Under the pieces are notes generated by a model. That model ran no database searches. It saw only the letters and a program-made list of their open reading frames with translations, and was not told the DNA's origin. A stretch of DNA of 64,000 nucleotides from Caulobacter sp. SL161 (GTDB taxonomy: Bacteria; Pseudomonadota; Alphaproteobacteria; Caulobacterales; Caulobacteraceae). The stretch is from contig NZ_JAPPRA010000001.1 in NCBI RefSeq assembly GCF_026672375.1, positions 3,286,001 through 3,350,000 of the forward strand. Direction: 5' to 3'. Positions 18,687-26,809 of the stretch are shown in pieces. Within the stretch, counting starts at the first letter, position 1; each line of letters opens with the position of its first letter. The position numbers and the translations under genes were made by a program.

Positions 18687-19618
18687 GCCGAAGCCTCCCA
18701 GACCGGAGCGTCGGTGCGAACGGCTGCGCGCAGCTTCGAGGAGCGCGCGCGCGGATTGACGGCCAGCTCGGCTTCGCCCGGCGCGATGGCCTTGTTGGAG
18801 ATCAGCTGAAAGCTGGGCGCGGCGGTCGCGGCGACCGGCGGCGCGTGGCGCGAACCGCCGGGCGTCTTGCCGGCACGCTCGGCCAGGAACGCCTTGACGA
18901 TGCGATCTTCGAGCGAATGGAACGTGACGACCACCAGGCGACCGCCCGGCTTCAGCACGCGCTCGGCGGCGGCGAGACCGGCCTCCAGCTCGCCCAGCTC
19001 GTCATTGACGGCGATGCGCAGGCCCTGAAACGACCGGGTGGCCGGATGGACCTTGGCGCCCTTGCGACCGCCGACCGCGCGCTCGATCACCTCGGCCAGG
19101 TCCAGGGTGCGCTCGAACGGCTTTTCCTCGCGGCGGCGGACGATGAAGCTGGCGATGCGGCGCGAGGCGTGCTCCTCGCCATACACATACAGGATCCTGG
19201 CCAGCTCGGCGTGATCCAGGGTGTTGACCAGATCAGCGGCGGTCGGGCCCGTATCGCCCATCCGCATGTCCAGCGGCCCGTCGCGCATGAACGAAAAGCC
19301 GCGCTCGGCCTGGTCCAGCTGCATCGACGAGACGCCCAGGTCCAGCATCACGCCATCGACGCTCTCCGGGCCCAGCTCGTCCAGCATTTCGGAGAAGCGG
19401 GCCTGAACCAGGCGGAAACGATCGGCTGGGAGCGCTTCGGCGAATTGGCGGACGGTCGGGTCGCGATCAAAGGCCACGACGCTTGCGCCGGTCGGCAGCA
19501 CCGCGCGGGTATAGCCGCCCGCCCCGAAGGTGCCGTCGACGACGACGTCGCCGGGCTTGGCGTCCAGGGCCTCGACGACCTCGTCCAGCAGGACCGAGAT
19601 GTGCGGCGCGGCGCTCAC
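18683..19618 (-). CDS. rsmH: 16S rRNA (cytosine(1402)-N(4))-methyltransferase RsmH (MraW)
   Basis: SAM-dependent methyltransferase modifying C1402 of 16S rRNA in the ribosomal P site. The 311-aa protein begins [17 protein letters not shown], has the SAM motif [38 protein letters not shown] and the late [15 protein letters not shown] signature. It lies between mraZ and ftsL with 4-nt ATGA overlaps, the canonical dcw position. Confidence 0.96.
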   Translation of the reverse strand: MSAAPHISVLLDEVVEALDAKPGDVVVDGTFGAGGYTRAVLPTGASVVAFDRDPTVRQFAEALPADRFRLVQARFSEMLDELGPESVDGVMLDLGVSSMQLDQAERGFSFMRDGPLDMRMGDTGPTAADLVNTLDHAELARILYVYGEEHASRRIASFIVRRREEKPFERTLDLAEVIERAVGGRKGAKVHPATRSFQGLRIAVNDELGELEAGLAAAERVLKPGGRLVVVTFHSLEDRIVKAFLAERAGKTPGGSRHAPPVAATAAPSFQLISNKAIAPGEAELAVNPRARSSKLRAAVRTDAPVWEASA

Positions 19619-20082
19619 GACGCGCCCCCAAACCTAGCGGCGCGCTGCTGGGCGCGCAGAGCCGCAAGGCCTTCGCGCGCCAGATCACGCTGCTGCGCGC
19701 GATGGGCCTGGAAGGCCTCGCGCGACCAGATCTGAAAACGCTCACCCATACCGACGACGGCCACCGAATCCGTAAGGCCGAACATGTCGCACAGATGGTC
19801 GGGCAGCGTAATGCGACCAGCTGTATCAAAGGTCAGCCGCGCCATGCCGCCCAGGACAACAGTCTCCAGCGCCGTGCGGGTGGGATCGCCGAACGGCATC
19901 TCCTCGATCACCGCCTGATAGCGATCGAACAGCACCTTGCCGCCCGCCTCCAGGCAGTCGGCCTCGATCGAGGGGAAGCAGAAGATGCCGTCAAAGGGAC
20001 CCGAAACGGCCGCGCGGAATTCCTGCGGCACGACGATGCGCCGCTTGCTGTCGAGCTGTTTCTCGAACGTCGAGAGAAACAC
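19615..20082 (-). CDS. mraZ: Transcriptional regulator MraZ
   Basis: First gene of the dcw cluster. The 155-aa protein contains the two tandem AbrB-like SpoVT domains of MraZ, each with the strand-loop DxxGR/DSKRR pattern: [18 protein letters not shown] near the N-terminus and [18 protein letters not shown] in the second half. MraZ forms rings that bind repeats upstream of its own gene and regulate the cluster. Three TGGG motifs spaced exactly 10 bp lie 64-88 bp upstream of the start. Confidence 0.95.
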   Translation of the reverse strand: MFLSTFEKQLDSKRRIVVPQEFRAAVSGPFDGIFCFPSIEADCLEAGGKVLFDRYQAVIEEMPFGDPTRTALETVVLGGMARLTFDTAGRITLPDHLCDMFGLTDSVAVVGMGERFQIWSREAFQAHRAQQRDLAREGLAALRAQQRAARFGGAS

Positions 20083-20146
20083 TGAAGCTTAAACCCCGCC
20101 AAACCCGCGCCGGTCAGCGAGCCACCACTCTCGCCCCGACGAGAAT

Positions 20147-20170
20147 TGGGTTAACATGGGATGAACTGGG
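20147..20170. promoter_or_regulatory. mraZ: Candidate MraZ-binding repeats upstream of mraZ
   Basis: Three TGGG units at 20147-20150, 20157-20160 and 20167-20170 have a strict 10-bp period. E. coli MraZ is known to bind three TGGGN repeats separated by 5 nt, the same period. Here the TGGG units are on the plus strand, antisense to mraZ, so orientation needs checking. I could not choose a single mraZ promoter sequence. Confidence 0.5.
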
Positions 20171-20320
20171 ATACAATGACACCAGGGGCCATTTCATCGG
20201 GATTTCAAAGATGTCGCACCCCTTGTTCACGGCGCGCGAAAGTTAATCCACAGAACATACACAGAACTCGTGAGTGAACGGGGCGCACGGTGTCAGTTGA
20301 GCCCATGGCCGGCGCAGGGA

Positions 20321-20439
20321 AAATCCTCTCCCCGTGGGAGAGGTGTCGGCGAAGCCGACGGAGAGGGGATAGGCGGGCGTGCGAAGCCCTTCCCCTCTGG
20401 TCGCTTCGCGACCACCTCCCCCGCTGGGGGGAGGATTTA
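20321..20439. repeat. Palindromic intergenic repeat, family A copy 2
   Basis: It begins AAATCCTCTCCCC and ends GGGGGGAGGATTT, with the internal hairpin GTCGGCGAAGCCGAC and a second hairpin GGTCGCTTCGCGACC. It sits between the 3' end of rnpB and the mraZ upstream region. Apart from this repeat and the TGGG motifs, I see nothing gene-like in 20083-20441. Confidence 0.8.
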
Positions 20440-20441
20440 GA

Positions 20442-20828
20442 CGGACCAGATGATCTGTAAGCCGGGTTCTGTTCCGCCCTCGAAAGGACGGCGACGATCA
20501 TTCCTCTAGGCCGGCCATTGCTGGACGGCTCTCGCGACCTACCCGGACCCTCTCGGCCAGTGACGGCCTAGTCGGCGCGAGGCCGACGCGGGGTCCCTAT
20601 TCGGTCTTGCTCCAGGCGGGGCTTGCCATGCCGTCCCTGTCACCAGGTCCGCGGTGGGCTCTTACCCCACCCTTTCACCCTTACCGCCCGCGAACGGGAG
20701 GCGGTTTGCTTTCTGTGGCGCTATCCCTGGGATCGCTCCCGGTGGGCGTTACCCACCGCCTTGTCACCGTGGAGCCCGGACTTTCCTCGGCGTCCGAAGA
20801 CGACGCGACCGCCCGATCATCTGGTCCG
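20442..20828 (-). ncRNA. rnpB: RNase P RNA (M1 RNA, bacterial class A)
   Basis: Catalytic RNA that processes tRNA 5' ends. Read on the minus strand, 20771-20788 gives the conserved GAGGAAAGTCCGGGC core of P4/CR-I and 20455-20472 gives the matching ACAGAACCCGGCTTA near the 3' end. The ends pair perfectly as helix P1 (20442-20454 with 20816-20828, 13 bp). Length about 387 nt is typical for an alphaproteobacterial RNase P RNA. No open frame in the interval is credible. Confidence 0.95.
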
Positions 20829-20879
20829 GGGGGTTCAATGACCTTACTGGCCAGCGAGGTCAACAAACATCCGACCGGC

Positions 20880-21016
20880 GCCCTCTCCCACAGGGAGAGG
20901 GTTGGGGAGAGGGGTTATAGCGTCCGACGGAGCGCCGGCACGCCGTCAAACCTCATAACCCCTCTCCCTCTCACCGCTTCGCGGCGGGCCCCGCCCTCTC
21001 CCTTTGGGCGAGGGAG
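20880..21016. repeat. Palindromic intergenic repeat, family B
   Basis: A GC-rich palindromic element with CCCTCTCCCacaGGGAGAGGG at one end, a long inverted match between GGGGAGAGGGGTTAT (about 20904-20918) and ATAACCCCTCTCCC (about 20956-20969), and CCCTCTCCCTTTGGGCGAGGG at the other end. It fills the gap between rnpB and the PaiB-like gene and abuts that gene's stop codon. Confidence 0.7.
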
Positions 21017-21613
21017 TCAGGAGCGCATCAGCCCCGCGATCGGATGATCGCCCAGGCCCTTGGCCGCGCCCAGGCGGTCGGCGTCGGACTTGTTCTGCGA
21101 GAGCTTGAAGGTCCCCTCCAGGCGCTGGACGAACAGGCGCCCGCCTTGGATGCCGCGCAGCAGGGCGTCGAACTTGCCGGGCTTCATCTTGTGGCGGGTC
21201 CAGGGCGTCTTCGGGAGAAGCCGCGCCTCTTCCTGGGCCGACAGGTCGTCGAGCAGCGCGATCAGCTCCTCGTCGTTCAGCGGCGCCACCGCGCCCTCGG
21301 CCTCGACGGAGAGATAGTTCCAGGTCGGCACCTGGTCGGGGCTCTCGTACCAGTCGGGGCTGACATAGGCGTCGGGGCCGGTCGCCAGGGCGATGGCCGG
21401 GAAGCCTTGGGTCAGGTGCGGCGTCAGGACGTTGCCGCGCGACAGGTGGAAGTCCAGCGCGATCTCGCCGTCCAGTTCGCGGATCACGATCGGCGACTGG
21501 GCGACAAAGGGCCGGCCGCCGACGCTGGCGGCGATGGTCACGAACGGATGGGCGCGCAGAAGGGCGAGCAGGACCGCGCGGTCCTCGACGCGGAAAGCCG
21601 GGGCCGGATGCAT
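21017..21613 (-). CDS. PaiB-like FMN-binding split-barrel protein
   Basis: 198-aa protein of the FMN_bind_2/PaiB family. It starts MHPAPAFRVEDRAVLLALL, and the following HPFVTIAASVGGRPFVAQSPIVI, GDEIALDFHLSRGN-like and PTWNYLSVEAEG segments are characteristic of the flavin-binding split barrel. The C-terminal KFDALLRGIQGGRLFVQRLEGTFKLSQNKSDADR region with the KLSQN/DR motif is diagnostic of the family. In Bacillus, PaiB is linked to negative control of sporulation and proteases; here the role is unknown. The ATG overlaps the upstream amidase stop by 1 nt. Confidence 0.88.
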   Translation of the reverse strand: MHPAPAFRVEDRAVLLALLRAHPFVTIAASVGGRPFVAQSPIVIRELDGEIALDFHLSRGNVLTPHLTQGFPAIALATGPDAYVSPDWYESPDQVPTWNYLSVEAEGAVAPLNDEELIALLDDLSAQEEARLLPKTPWTRHKMKPGKFDALLRGIQGGRLFVQRLEGTFKLSQNKSDADRLGAAKGLGDHPIAGLMRS

Positions 21614-22341
21614 CAGTCCGCCGCCGCCCGCAGCAGGCCCACCAGGCGCGCCCGGGTCTCGCCGTCGGCGATCCCGTCGAAGCGGCTCTGCAGCCAGTGG
21701 CGCTGGAAGGCGGAGACGACGGTGGCGGTCCATTCGTCGTACTGGCCGCTGGGCGCGCAGTCGTAGCCGAGGCGGGTCAAGCCGGCCTGCAGCGCAAAGA
21801 CGCCCGTCCCCTCCTCGCCCTGGCCCAGCGGCGCGCCGGGCGATGGCGCAGGCTCGATCCACAGGCCATGGCCGCTTTCGGCGAGGCGCTTCCAGGGGAA
21901 GAGCTCGCCCGGATCGATCTTGCGCGCCGGCGCGACGTCGGAGTGGCCGAGGATGCGGGCATCCGGGATCATCCAGCGCGAGCGGATGTCGGCCAAGAGG
22001 TTGATCACCGCGGCGATCTGGACCTCGGGGAACGGGCGATAGCCGAACTCGTGGCCGGGATTGACGATCTCGATCCCGATGGAGGCCGAGTTGATGTCCT
22101 TGACGCCCTTCCAGAAGGCCGCGCCGGCGTGCCAGGCCCGGCGTTCCTCGGGCACCAGGCGGACGATGCTGCCGTCCTCCTCGACACAGTAGTGGGCGCT
22201 GACCTTGGCCTCGGGATCGCGCAGGCGCTCGATGGCCGCCTCGCCGGTCTCCATGCCCGTATAGTGCAGGATCACCGTGTCGGGCACGGCCTTGCGGGCG
22301 TCGAAATTGGGCGACGGGGCCTCGATCAGGGACAGGCTCAT
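21613..22341 (-). CDS. N-acetylmuramoyl-L-alanine amidase (AmpD/AmiD type) with PG-binding domain
   Basis: 242-aa zinc amidase. Residues about 15-155 are an Amidase_2/PGRP domain with metal ligands in VILHYTGMETGEAA and ILGHSDVAPARKIDPGELFPW. The conserved substrate loop is VSAHYCVEEDGSIVRLVPEERRAWHAG. Residues about 175-235 form a peptidoglycan-binding helix bundle (LQAGLTRLGYD, TATVVSAFQRHW). No signal peptide is visible, so a cytosolic role in recycling anhydro-muropeptides (AmpD-like) is most likely. It is coupled to the exporter gene upstream (4-nt overlap) and to the PaiB-like gene downstream. Confidence 0.9.
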   Translation of the reverse strand: MSLSLIEAPSPNFDARKAVPDTVILHYTGMETGEAAIERLRDPEAKVSAHYCVEEDGSIVRLVPEERRAWHAGAAFWKGVKDINSASIGIEIVNPGHEFGYRPFPEVQIAAVINLLADIRSRWMIPDARILGHSDVAPARKIDPGELFPWKRLAESGHGLWIEPAPSPGAPLGQGEEGTGVFALQAGLTRLGYDCAPSGQYDEWTATVVSAFQRHWLQSRFDGIADGETRARLVGLLRAAAD

Positions 22342-23231
22342 TGCAGGCGGCTCCGCAGGGACGTCAGCAGGGGCATGACCTGATTCCGCCGAAGCGCGAT
22401 GATCAGAACCCCCAGCAGCGCCAGGGCCGCGCCGATCCCCATCCGCAGATCGAAGTGGTCGTTGGTGACCACCACGCCCATGCCGATCGTGAAGAGCGGC
22501 GTCATCAGGGTCAGCGGCGCGATCAGATTGGCCTCATAGCGCTGGATCAGGCCGTAATAGGCCGTATGGGCCAGGATCGAAACCACCACGGCCGAGAACA
22601 CCACCGCCGCGAAGAACGGCCAGCCTGCGGCAAAGCCCGCCGCGACCTGGCCAGGCTCCATGAAGGCGCTCATCGCCGCCAGCGGCCAGACCGAGGAAAA
22701 GCCGACCCAGGCCTGGAACTGCAGCGGTTTGACGCCTTCGATCTGCTTCATCATCACCGCGCCCAGCGAACCGGTGAAGGCGGCGGCGACGATCAGCCAG
22801 AGGCCCGCCGACAGCTCGATGCCTTTGGGGCTCCACATCACCACCACCGCGCCGGCCAGGGTCAGGGCGATGCCCAGGCCGCGCCGCCAGCGGATCTTCT
22901 CGCCCAGGATCAGCACTGACAGCAGGGTCGTGAACGGCACCCCGACCTGGATCACCACCGAAACCGCCGAGGGCGAGGCGGTCTGGAGACCCATGAACAG
23001 CAGGGCGAAGTTGCCGCCGCCCATCAGAAGGCCCACCAGCACCATCCGCCAGGTCGGCCGAGGCGCGGGCAGCAGCCAGGGCAAGGTCAGCGCCGCCACC
23101 AAAGCAAAGCGCACGGCCGCATAATAGAGCGGCGGCACGCCCCAATGGGCGACCACCAGCTTGGAGATGATGTTGCTGCCCGCCCAGATCAGGCAGATCA
23201 GCACCAGAAGGCCGAAGTCGCGAAGGGACAT
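22338..23231 (-). CDS. EamA/DMT-superfamily transporter
   Basis: 297-aa membrane protein with ten hydrophobic helices in two EamA halves (MSLRDFGLLVLICLIWAGSN begins the first; SAGLWLIVAAAFTGSLGAVMMKQ begins the second). The N-terminal WAGSNIISKL and the PSAVSVVIQVGVPFTTLLS signatures are typical of drug/metabolite exporters. The start is the ATG at 23231; the longer frame has no homology. First gene of a minus-strand operon with the amidase and PaiB-like genes. Substrate cannot be predicted. Confidence 0.9.
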   Translation of the reverse strand: MSLRDFGLLVLICLIWAGSNIISKLVVAHWGVPPLYYAAVRFALVAALTLPWLLPAPRPTWRMVLVGLLMGGGNFALLFMGLQTASPSAVSVVIQVGVPFTTLLSVLILGEKIRWRRGLGIALTLAGAVVVMWSPKGIELSAGLWLIVAAAFTGSLGAVMMKQIEGVKPLQFQAWVGFSSVWPLAAMSAFMEPGQVAAGFAAGWPFFAAVVFSAVVVSILAHTAYYGLIQRYEANLIAPLTLMTPLFTIGMGVVVTNDHFDLRMGIGAALALLGVLIIALRRNQVMPLLTSLRSRLQ

Positions 23232-23300
23232 GGAACACCGATTAAGCTCCCGCCCCTTCCGTACGCAATCAAAACCCGCATCGCCGCCGACGGGTCCCGG

Positions 23301-23345
23301 TTGACGTTCGGTCAAAACGGTCGTTTGTTGGTGAACAGCGTTCAC
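23301..23345. promoter_or_regulatory. Two evenly spaced palindromes upstream of the monooxygenase
   Basis: TTGAC-gttcg-GTCAA (23301-23315) and GTGAAC-agc-GTTCAC (23331-23345) are perfect 15-bp inverted repeats whose centres are 30 bp apart, about three helical turns. They lie between the DMT exporter and the monooxygenase. The first contains a possible plus-strand -35 (TTGACG, 23301-23306; a weak -10 TTTGTT follows after 17 nt). The arrangement resembles a repressor operator pair. Confidence 0.45.
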
Positions 23346-23430
23346 ATAAGCCGCGTCGGGTCAACCGTCGGGCGCACGCGTTGGGATCACGGAGGCGCGC
23401 CGCGCTTCCTTCAAGGGGGCGGGAGACGGA

Positions 23431-24927
23431 ATGGCCATGCAGCATGTCGACGTACTGATCGTGGGCGCGGGACTGTCGGGGATCGGCGCGGCCTATCACC
23501 TGCAGAAGCACTGCCCCGGCAAGACCTACGCGATCCTCGAAGGGCGCGAGGCGATCGGCGGCACCTGGGACCTCTTCCGCTATCCCGGCATCCGCTCCGA
23601 CAGCGACATGTACACCCTGGGCTACAGCTTCAAGCCGTGGAAGGCGGCCAAGGCCATCGCCGACGGTCCGTCGATCCTCGACTATGTCCGCGAGACCGCC
23701 CGCGAGCACGACATCGACCGCCACATCCGCTTCAAGCATCTGGTCAAGCGCGCCAGCTGGTCCACGAAGACGGCGACCTGGACGGTCGAGGCCGAGCACG
23801 ACGGCCAGCCCGTGACCTTCACCTGTCGCTTCCTGCACATGTGCGCCGGCTACTACCGCTATTCGGCCGGCTACACGCCGGACTTCGCCGGGACCGAGCG
23901 CTTCAAGGGCCGCATCGTCCACCCGCAGCACTGGCCCGAAGACCTCGACTACAGCGGCAAGACGGTCGTGGTGATCGGCAGCGGCGCCACCGCCGTGACC
24001 CTGGTGCCGGAAATGGCCAAGACCGCCGCCCACGTGACCATGCTGCAGCGTTCGCCGACCTATGTGGTGTCGCGGCCCGCCGAGGACGGGATCGCCAACT
24101 GGCTGCGCTCGAAGCTTCCGGCCATGACCGCCTATGGGATCACGCGCTGGAAGAACGTGCTGTTCCAGCTGTTCTTCTTCAACCTGGCCCGCAAGAAGCC
24201 CGAGAAGGTCAAGGAACGCCTGCTCTCCATGGTCCGCGAGCACCTGGGCCCAGACTACGACGTCGAGACCCACTTCACGCCGCGCTACAATCCCTGGGAC
24301 CAACGCCTGTGCCTGGTGCCGGACGCCGACCTGTTCGACGCGCTCAAGAGCGGGGCGGCCTCGGTCGTCACCGACCATATCGACACCTTCACCGAGAGCG
24401 GCATCCTGCTGAAGTCCGGCAAGACGCTCGAGGCCGATGTCGTCGTCACCGCCACGGGCCTGCAGCTCCAGTTGCTGAGCGGCATGGAGGTCGTGGTCGA
24501 CGGCAAGGTCGCCGACCTGTCGCAGTCGATGAGCTACAAGGGCATGATGTTCAGCGACGTGCCGAACCTGGCCTCGGTGTTCGGCTACACCAACGCCAGC
24601 TGGACGCTGAAGGCCGACCTGACCAGCGAATATGTCTGCCGCCTGCTCAACCACATGGACCGCACCGGCGCCGACTACTGCGTGCCGCGCCTGGACGGCG
24701 AGGTCGAGGCCGCGCCGTGGCTGGACTTCTCGTCAGGCTACATCACCCGCTCGATCGGCCACTTCCCCAAGCAGGGGACGCGCAAGCCGTGGAAGGTGCA
24801 TCAGAACTACGCGCTGGACCTGATGACCCTGCGGATGGGCAAGGTCGAGGACGGGGTGATGCAGTTTGGCCGCAAGACCGGCGCGAGCGCGAAGGCTGCG
24901 CCGGAGAAGGTGCTGGAACCGGCCTGA
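23431..24927 (+). CDS. Flavin-dependent (Baeyer-Villiger-type) monooxygenase
   Basis: 498-aa FAD/NADPH monooxygenase. The N-terminal FAD Rossmann motif is VLIVGAGLSGIGAAYHL, the FAD second motif is EAIGGTWDLFRYPGIRSDSDMYTLGY, and the BVMO fingerprint FxGxxxHxxxW is met exactly by FKGRIVHPQHW (about residue 160). The NADPH Rossmann motif VVVIGSGATAVTLVPEMA follows. Overall it resembles EthA-type enzymes that oxidise ketones or thioamides. It is monocistronic or followed by the MpaB-family gene 76 nt downstream, and is preceded by two palindromes that could bind a repressor. Physiological substrate unknown. Confidence 0.9.
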   Translation: MAMQHVDVLIVGAGLSGIGAAYHLQKHCPGKTYAILEGREAIGGTWDLFRYPGIRSDSDMYTLGYSFKPWKAAKAIADGPSILDYVRETAREHDIDRHIRFKHLVKRASWSTKTATWTVEAEHDGQPVTFTCRFLHMCAGYYRYSAGYTPDFAGTERFKGRIVHPQHWPEDLDYSGKTVVVIGSGATAVTLVPEMAKTAAHVTMLQRSPTYVVSRPAEDGIANWLRSKLPAMTAYGITRWKNVLFQLFFFNLARKKPEKVKERLLSMVREHLGPDYDVETHFTPRYNPWDQRLCLVPDADLFDALKSGAASVVTDHIDTFTESGILLKSGKTLEADVVVTATGLQLQLLSGMEVVVDGKVADLSQSMSYKGMMFSDVPNLASVFGYTNASWTLKADLTSEYVCRLLNHMDRTGADYCVPRLDGEVEAAPWLDFSSGYITRSIGHFPKQGTRKPWKVHQNYALDLMTLRMGKVEDGVMQFGRKTGASAKAAPEKVLEPA

Positions 24928-25003
24928 TCGGGTTGGCGCGGGTTGCAGCGGATCGGTTGCGGCCCGCCGCCTGGACGCCGAGACTGAGGCGCAAGGAGCG
25001 CTG

Positions 25004-25921
25004 ATGGCCCGCCCGTCCACCTATCTCGGCTGGAAGATCGACTACGCCCATCCGCTCGGCGAACCGGCCCTGTTGGACCCCGGCTCGATGCACTGGCGCG
25101 TCTACAAGAACCCGATCGCCCTGGCGGTCGGGGGCGTGACGGCGGTGCTGCTGGAGTTCGCCGAGCCGCGCATCCGGTCGGGCGTGTGGGATCACTCGAC
25201 CTTCAAGAGCGATCCGCTGGGCCGAGCGATGCGCACCGGGACCGCCGCCCTGATCGGGGTCTATGGTCCGGCCTCGGCGGCGCGGCGGGTCATCCAGAGC
25301 GTGACCCACATGCACGCCCGCGTGTCGGGCGAGACGCCGGGCGGCGAGACCTACCGCGCGCTGGACCCCGACCTCCTGAACTGGGTGGCCGCCACAGCGG
25401 TCTATGGCTTCGTCACCGCCTATGACCGGTTTGTCGAACCGCTGAGCCAGGACGAAAAGAGCCGGTTCTACGAGGAGGCCGCGCCCGTCACTCATCTTTA
25501 CGGCGCGACGGTCTCGCCAGGCTCGGAGGCCGAATTCATGGCGATGCTGCAGGCGCTTCGCCCGCGCTTCGAACCGCATCCGATCATCGATGAGTTCCTG
25601 CAGACCATCGGCTCCGGCAAAGCCGCCCCGGCCGTGCCCAAACCCTTGCACCGCGCCCTGGCCCGCGCCGCCGTCTCGCTCCTGCCGCCGCCGGTGCGGC
25701 GGACGCTGGCGCTGGGGCGCGAGCACGATCTCCGCCTGGCCGAAGGCCTCGCGCTGAAGACGGGCGGGAGACTGGCCGAAAGGATCGCGATCAGGAGCTC
25801 CCCGCCCTGCCAGGCCAGTATCCGGCTGGGGCTGCCGCACGACTTTCTCTATCGCGGCGAGGCGGAGCGGCAGCGACTGCTGGCGGATTTGCGGGCTGGG
25901 GTTACGGCCGGCGGGAAATGA
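25004..25921 (+). CDS. MpaB/latex-clearing-type oxygenase family protein (DUF2236)
   Basis: 305-aa protein of the oxygenase MpaB (DUF2236) family, probably haem-binding. Typical segments are SMHWRVYKNPIALAVGGVTAVLLEFAEPRIRSGVWDHSTF, where His/Arg positions are conserved, then TGTAALIGVYG, THMHARVSGETPGG, and DPDLLNWVAATAVYGFVTAYDRF. The chosen ATG at 25004 has a good SD (AAGGAG, 6 nt); the open frame upstream lacks homology. It follows the monooxygenase by 76 nt on the same strand, suggesting linked oxidative chemistry. Substrate unknown. Confidence 0.82.
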   Translation: MARPSTYLGWKIDYAHPLGEPALLDPGSMHWRVYKNPIALAVGGVTAVLLEFAEPRIRSGVWDHSTFKSDPLGRAMRTGTAALIGVYGPASAARRVIQSVTHMHARVSGETPGGETYRALDPDLLNWVAATAVYGFVTAYDRFVEPLSQDEKSRFYEEAAPVTHLYGATVSPGSEAEFMAMLQALRPRFEPHPIIDEFLQTIGSGKAAPAVPKPLHRALARAAVSLLPPPVRRTLALGREHDLRLAEGLALKTGGRLAERIAIRSSPPCQASIRLGLPHDFLYRGEAERQRLLADLRAGVTAGGK

Positions 25922-25996
25922 CCGAGCTACCGGCGAGCCCGATGCGGATATGGGAAGCGGACGTTCCGGAGGGCTGAGAAGGGTGGAATGCGGATC

Positions 25997-26111
25997 AAAT
26001 CCTCCCCCTAGCGGGGGAGGTGTCGGCAAAGCCGACGGAGGGGGAAGAAGCCGGCTCGGCAGCACTTCCCCCTCCGGCCTTCGGCCTCCTCCCCCTCGGG
26101 GGGAGGATTTT
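25997..26111. repeat. Palindromic intergenic repeat, family A copy 3
   Basis: It begins AAATCCTCCCCC and ends GGGGGGAGGATTT, with the core hairpin GTCGGCAAAGCCGAC and a second hairpin GGCCTTCGGCC. It occupies most of the gap between the MpaB-family gene and the convergent hypothetical gene and could act as a two-way terminator. Confidence 0.8.
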
Positions 26112-26132
26112 CCGAGCGTCCGACTAGGGTGG

Positions 26133-26525
26133 TTAGCCGCCCTTTGCTATACGCCCTCTAATCGCCTCGTGAGCTGCGGACGCTGACGCCGTTACGGATT
26201 TCCAGAGAGGATTCGTTACATACTCTTCGTCCCCGCCGTAAGGCAGTTTCTCAACAAGTCGATCTAGAGCGCGCTTTACAGACTGGACGAGCGCCACTTC
26301 GGCCTGATCAAACAAGCAGGATCCAACGTCACTATCGTCGAAATCATGATCGTCGAAGAAGAAATGGATGACCTGATCCACGCCTGAGATGAGGCCCTGC
26401 TTTGCTTGAGCGCGCCAGATAGGTCGCGGGTCTGGGATCGCGAGCTCCTCAAGATAGGCTATCAGCTCCACCCTAATCCAAGGGTTGAGCAAATCGGCCC
26501 AATCAGGTGGAAAGTCCCGTTCCAT
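26133..26525 (-). CDS. Hypothetical protein resembling the SCO4402 family
   Basis: 130-aa protein beginning MERDFPPDWADLLNPWIRVELIAYLEEL. The pattern, with an IRVELIAYLEEL helix, VDQVIHFFFDDHDFDD, an acidic patch, and a late NPLWKSVTASASAAHEAI, recalls the actinobacterial SCO4402-like small proteins of unknown function; this is from memory of the family pattern. An alternative TTG start at 26561 has a better SD (GGGGAG, 4 nt) and would add 12 residues. The gene looks lower in GC than its neighbours and is flanked by palindromic repeats, which suggests acquisition by transfer. Confidence 0.6.
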   Translation of the reverse strand: MERDFPPDWADLLNPWIRVELIAYLEELAIPDPRPIWRAQAKQGLISGVDQVIHFFFDDHDFDDSDVGSCLFDQAEVALVQSVKRALDRLVEKLPYGGDEEYVTNPLWKSVTASASAAHEAIRGRIAKGG

Positions 26526-26612
26526 GGGCGCGAGACTAACGTCAGGAGCGCTCTTTCTCAATGTCTCCCCAGGGTCGCAACCTGCCTGGCGCTTCCATCT
26601 CCAAACCGGACC

Positions 26613-26732
26613 TTCCCGGCGAAGGCCGGGATCCAGGTCGAGCCTACCAGCGGCTATCCAACAAGCGCCGCATGACGTCGCATCATCCCCAGCCGCTCCG
26701 GATGAATCTGGGCCCCGGCGTTCGCCGGGGAG
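26613..26732. repeat. Palindromic repeat, family C-like (imperfect)
   Basis: The left end TTCCCGGCGAAGGCCGGGA and the right end CCCCGGCGTTCGCCGGGG are each hairpins and roughly inverted copies of each other. About 70 nt of non-coding sequence lie between them. No convincing gene is present in 26562-26809. Confidence 0.6.
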
Positions 26733-26809
26733 GTCGGTCTTTTTGAGCTGGCAAACAGGTTAAAGACGGGGCCAAGGACGGCGCCCCGCCCACTTAGCCG
26801 CTCCCCCCC

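Noticed and set aside
20242-20256. DnaA-box-like TTAATCCACA upstream of mraZ
   Set aside because: One mismatch from TTATNCACA, single copy, and no origin-like context.
20607-21047. Open frames across the rnpB region
   Set aside because: They overlap the RNase P RNA, whose conserved cores and P1 pairing are clear, and palindromic repeats.
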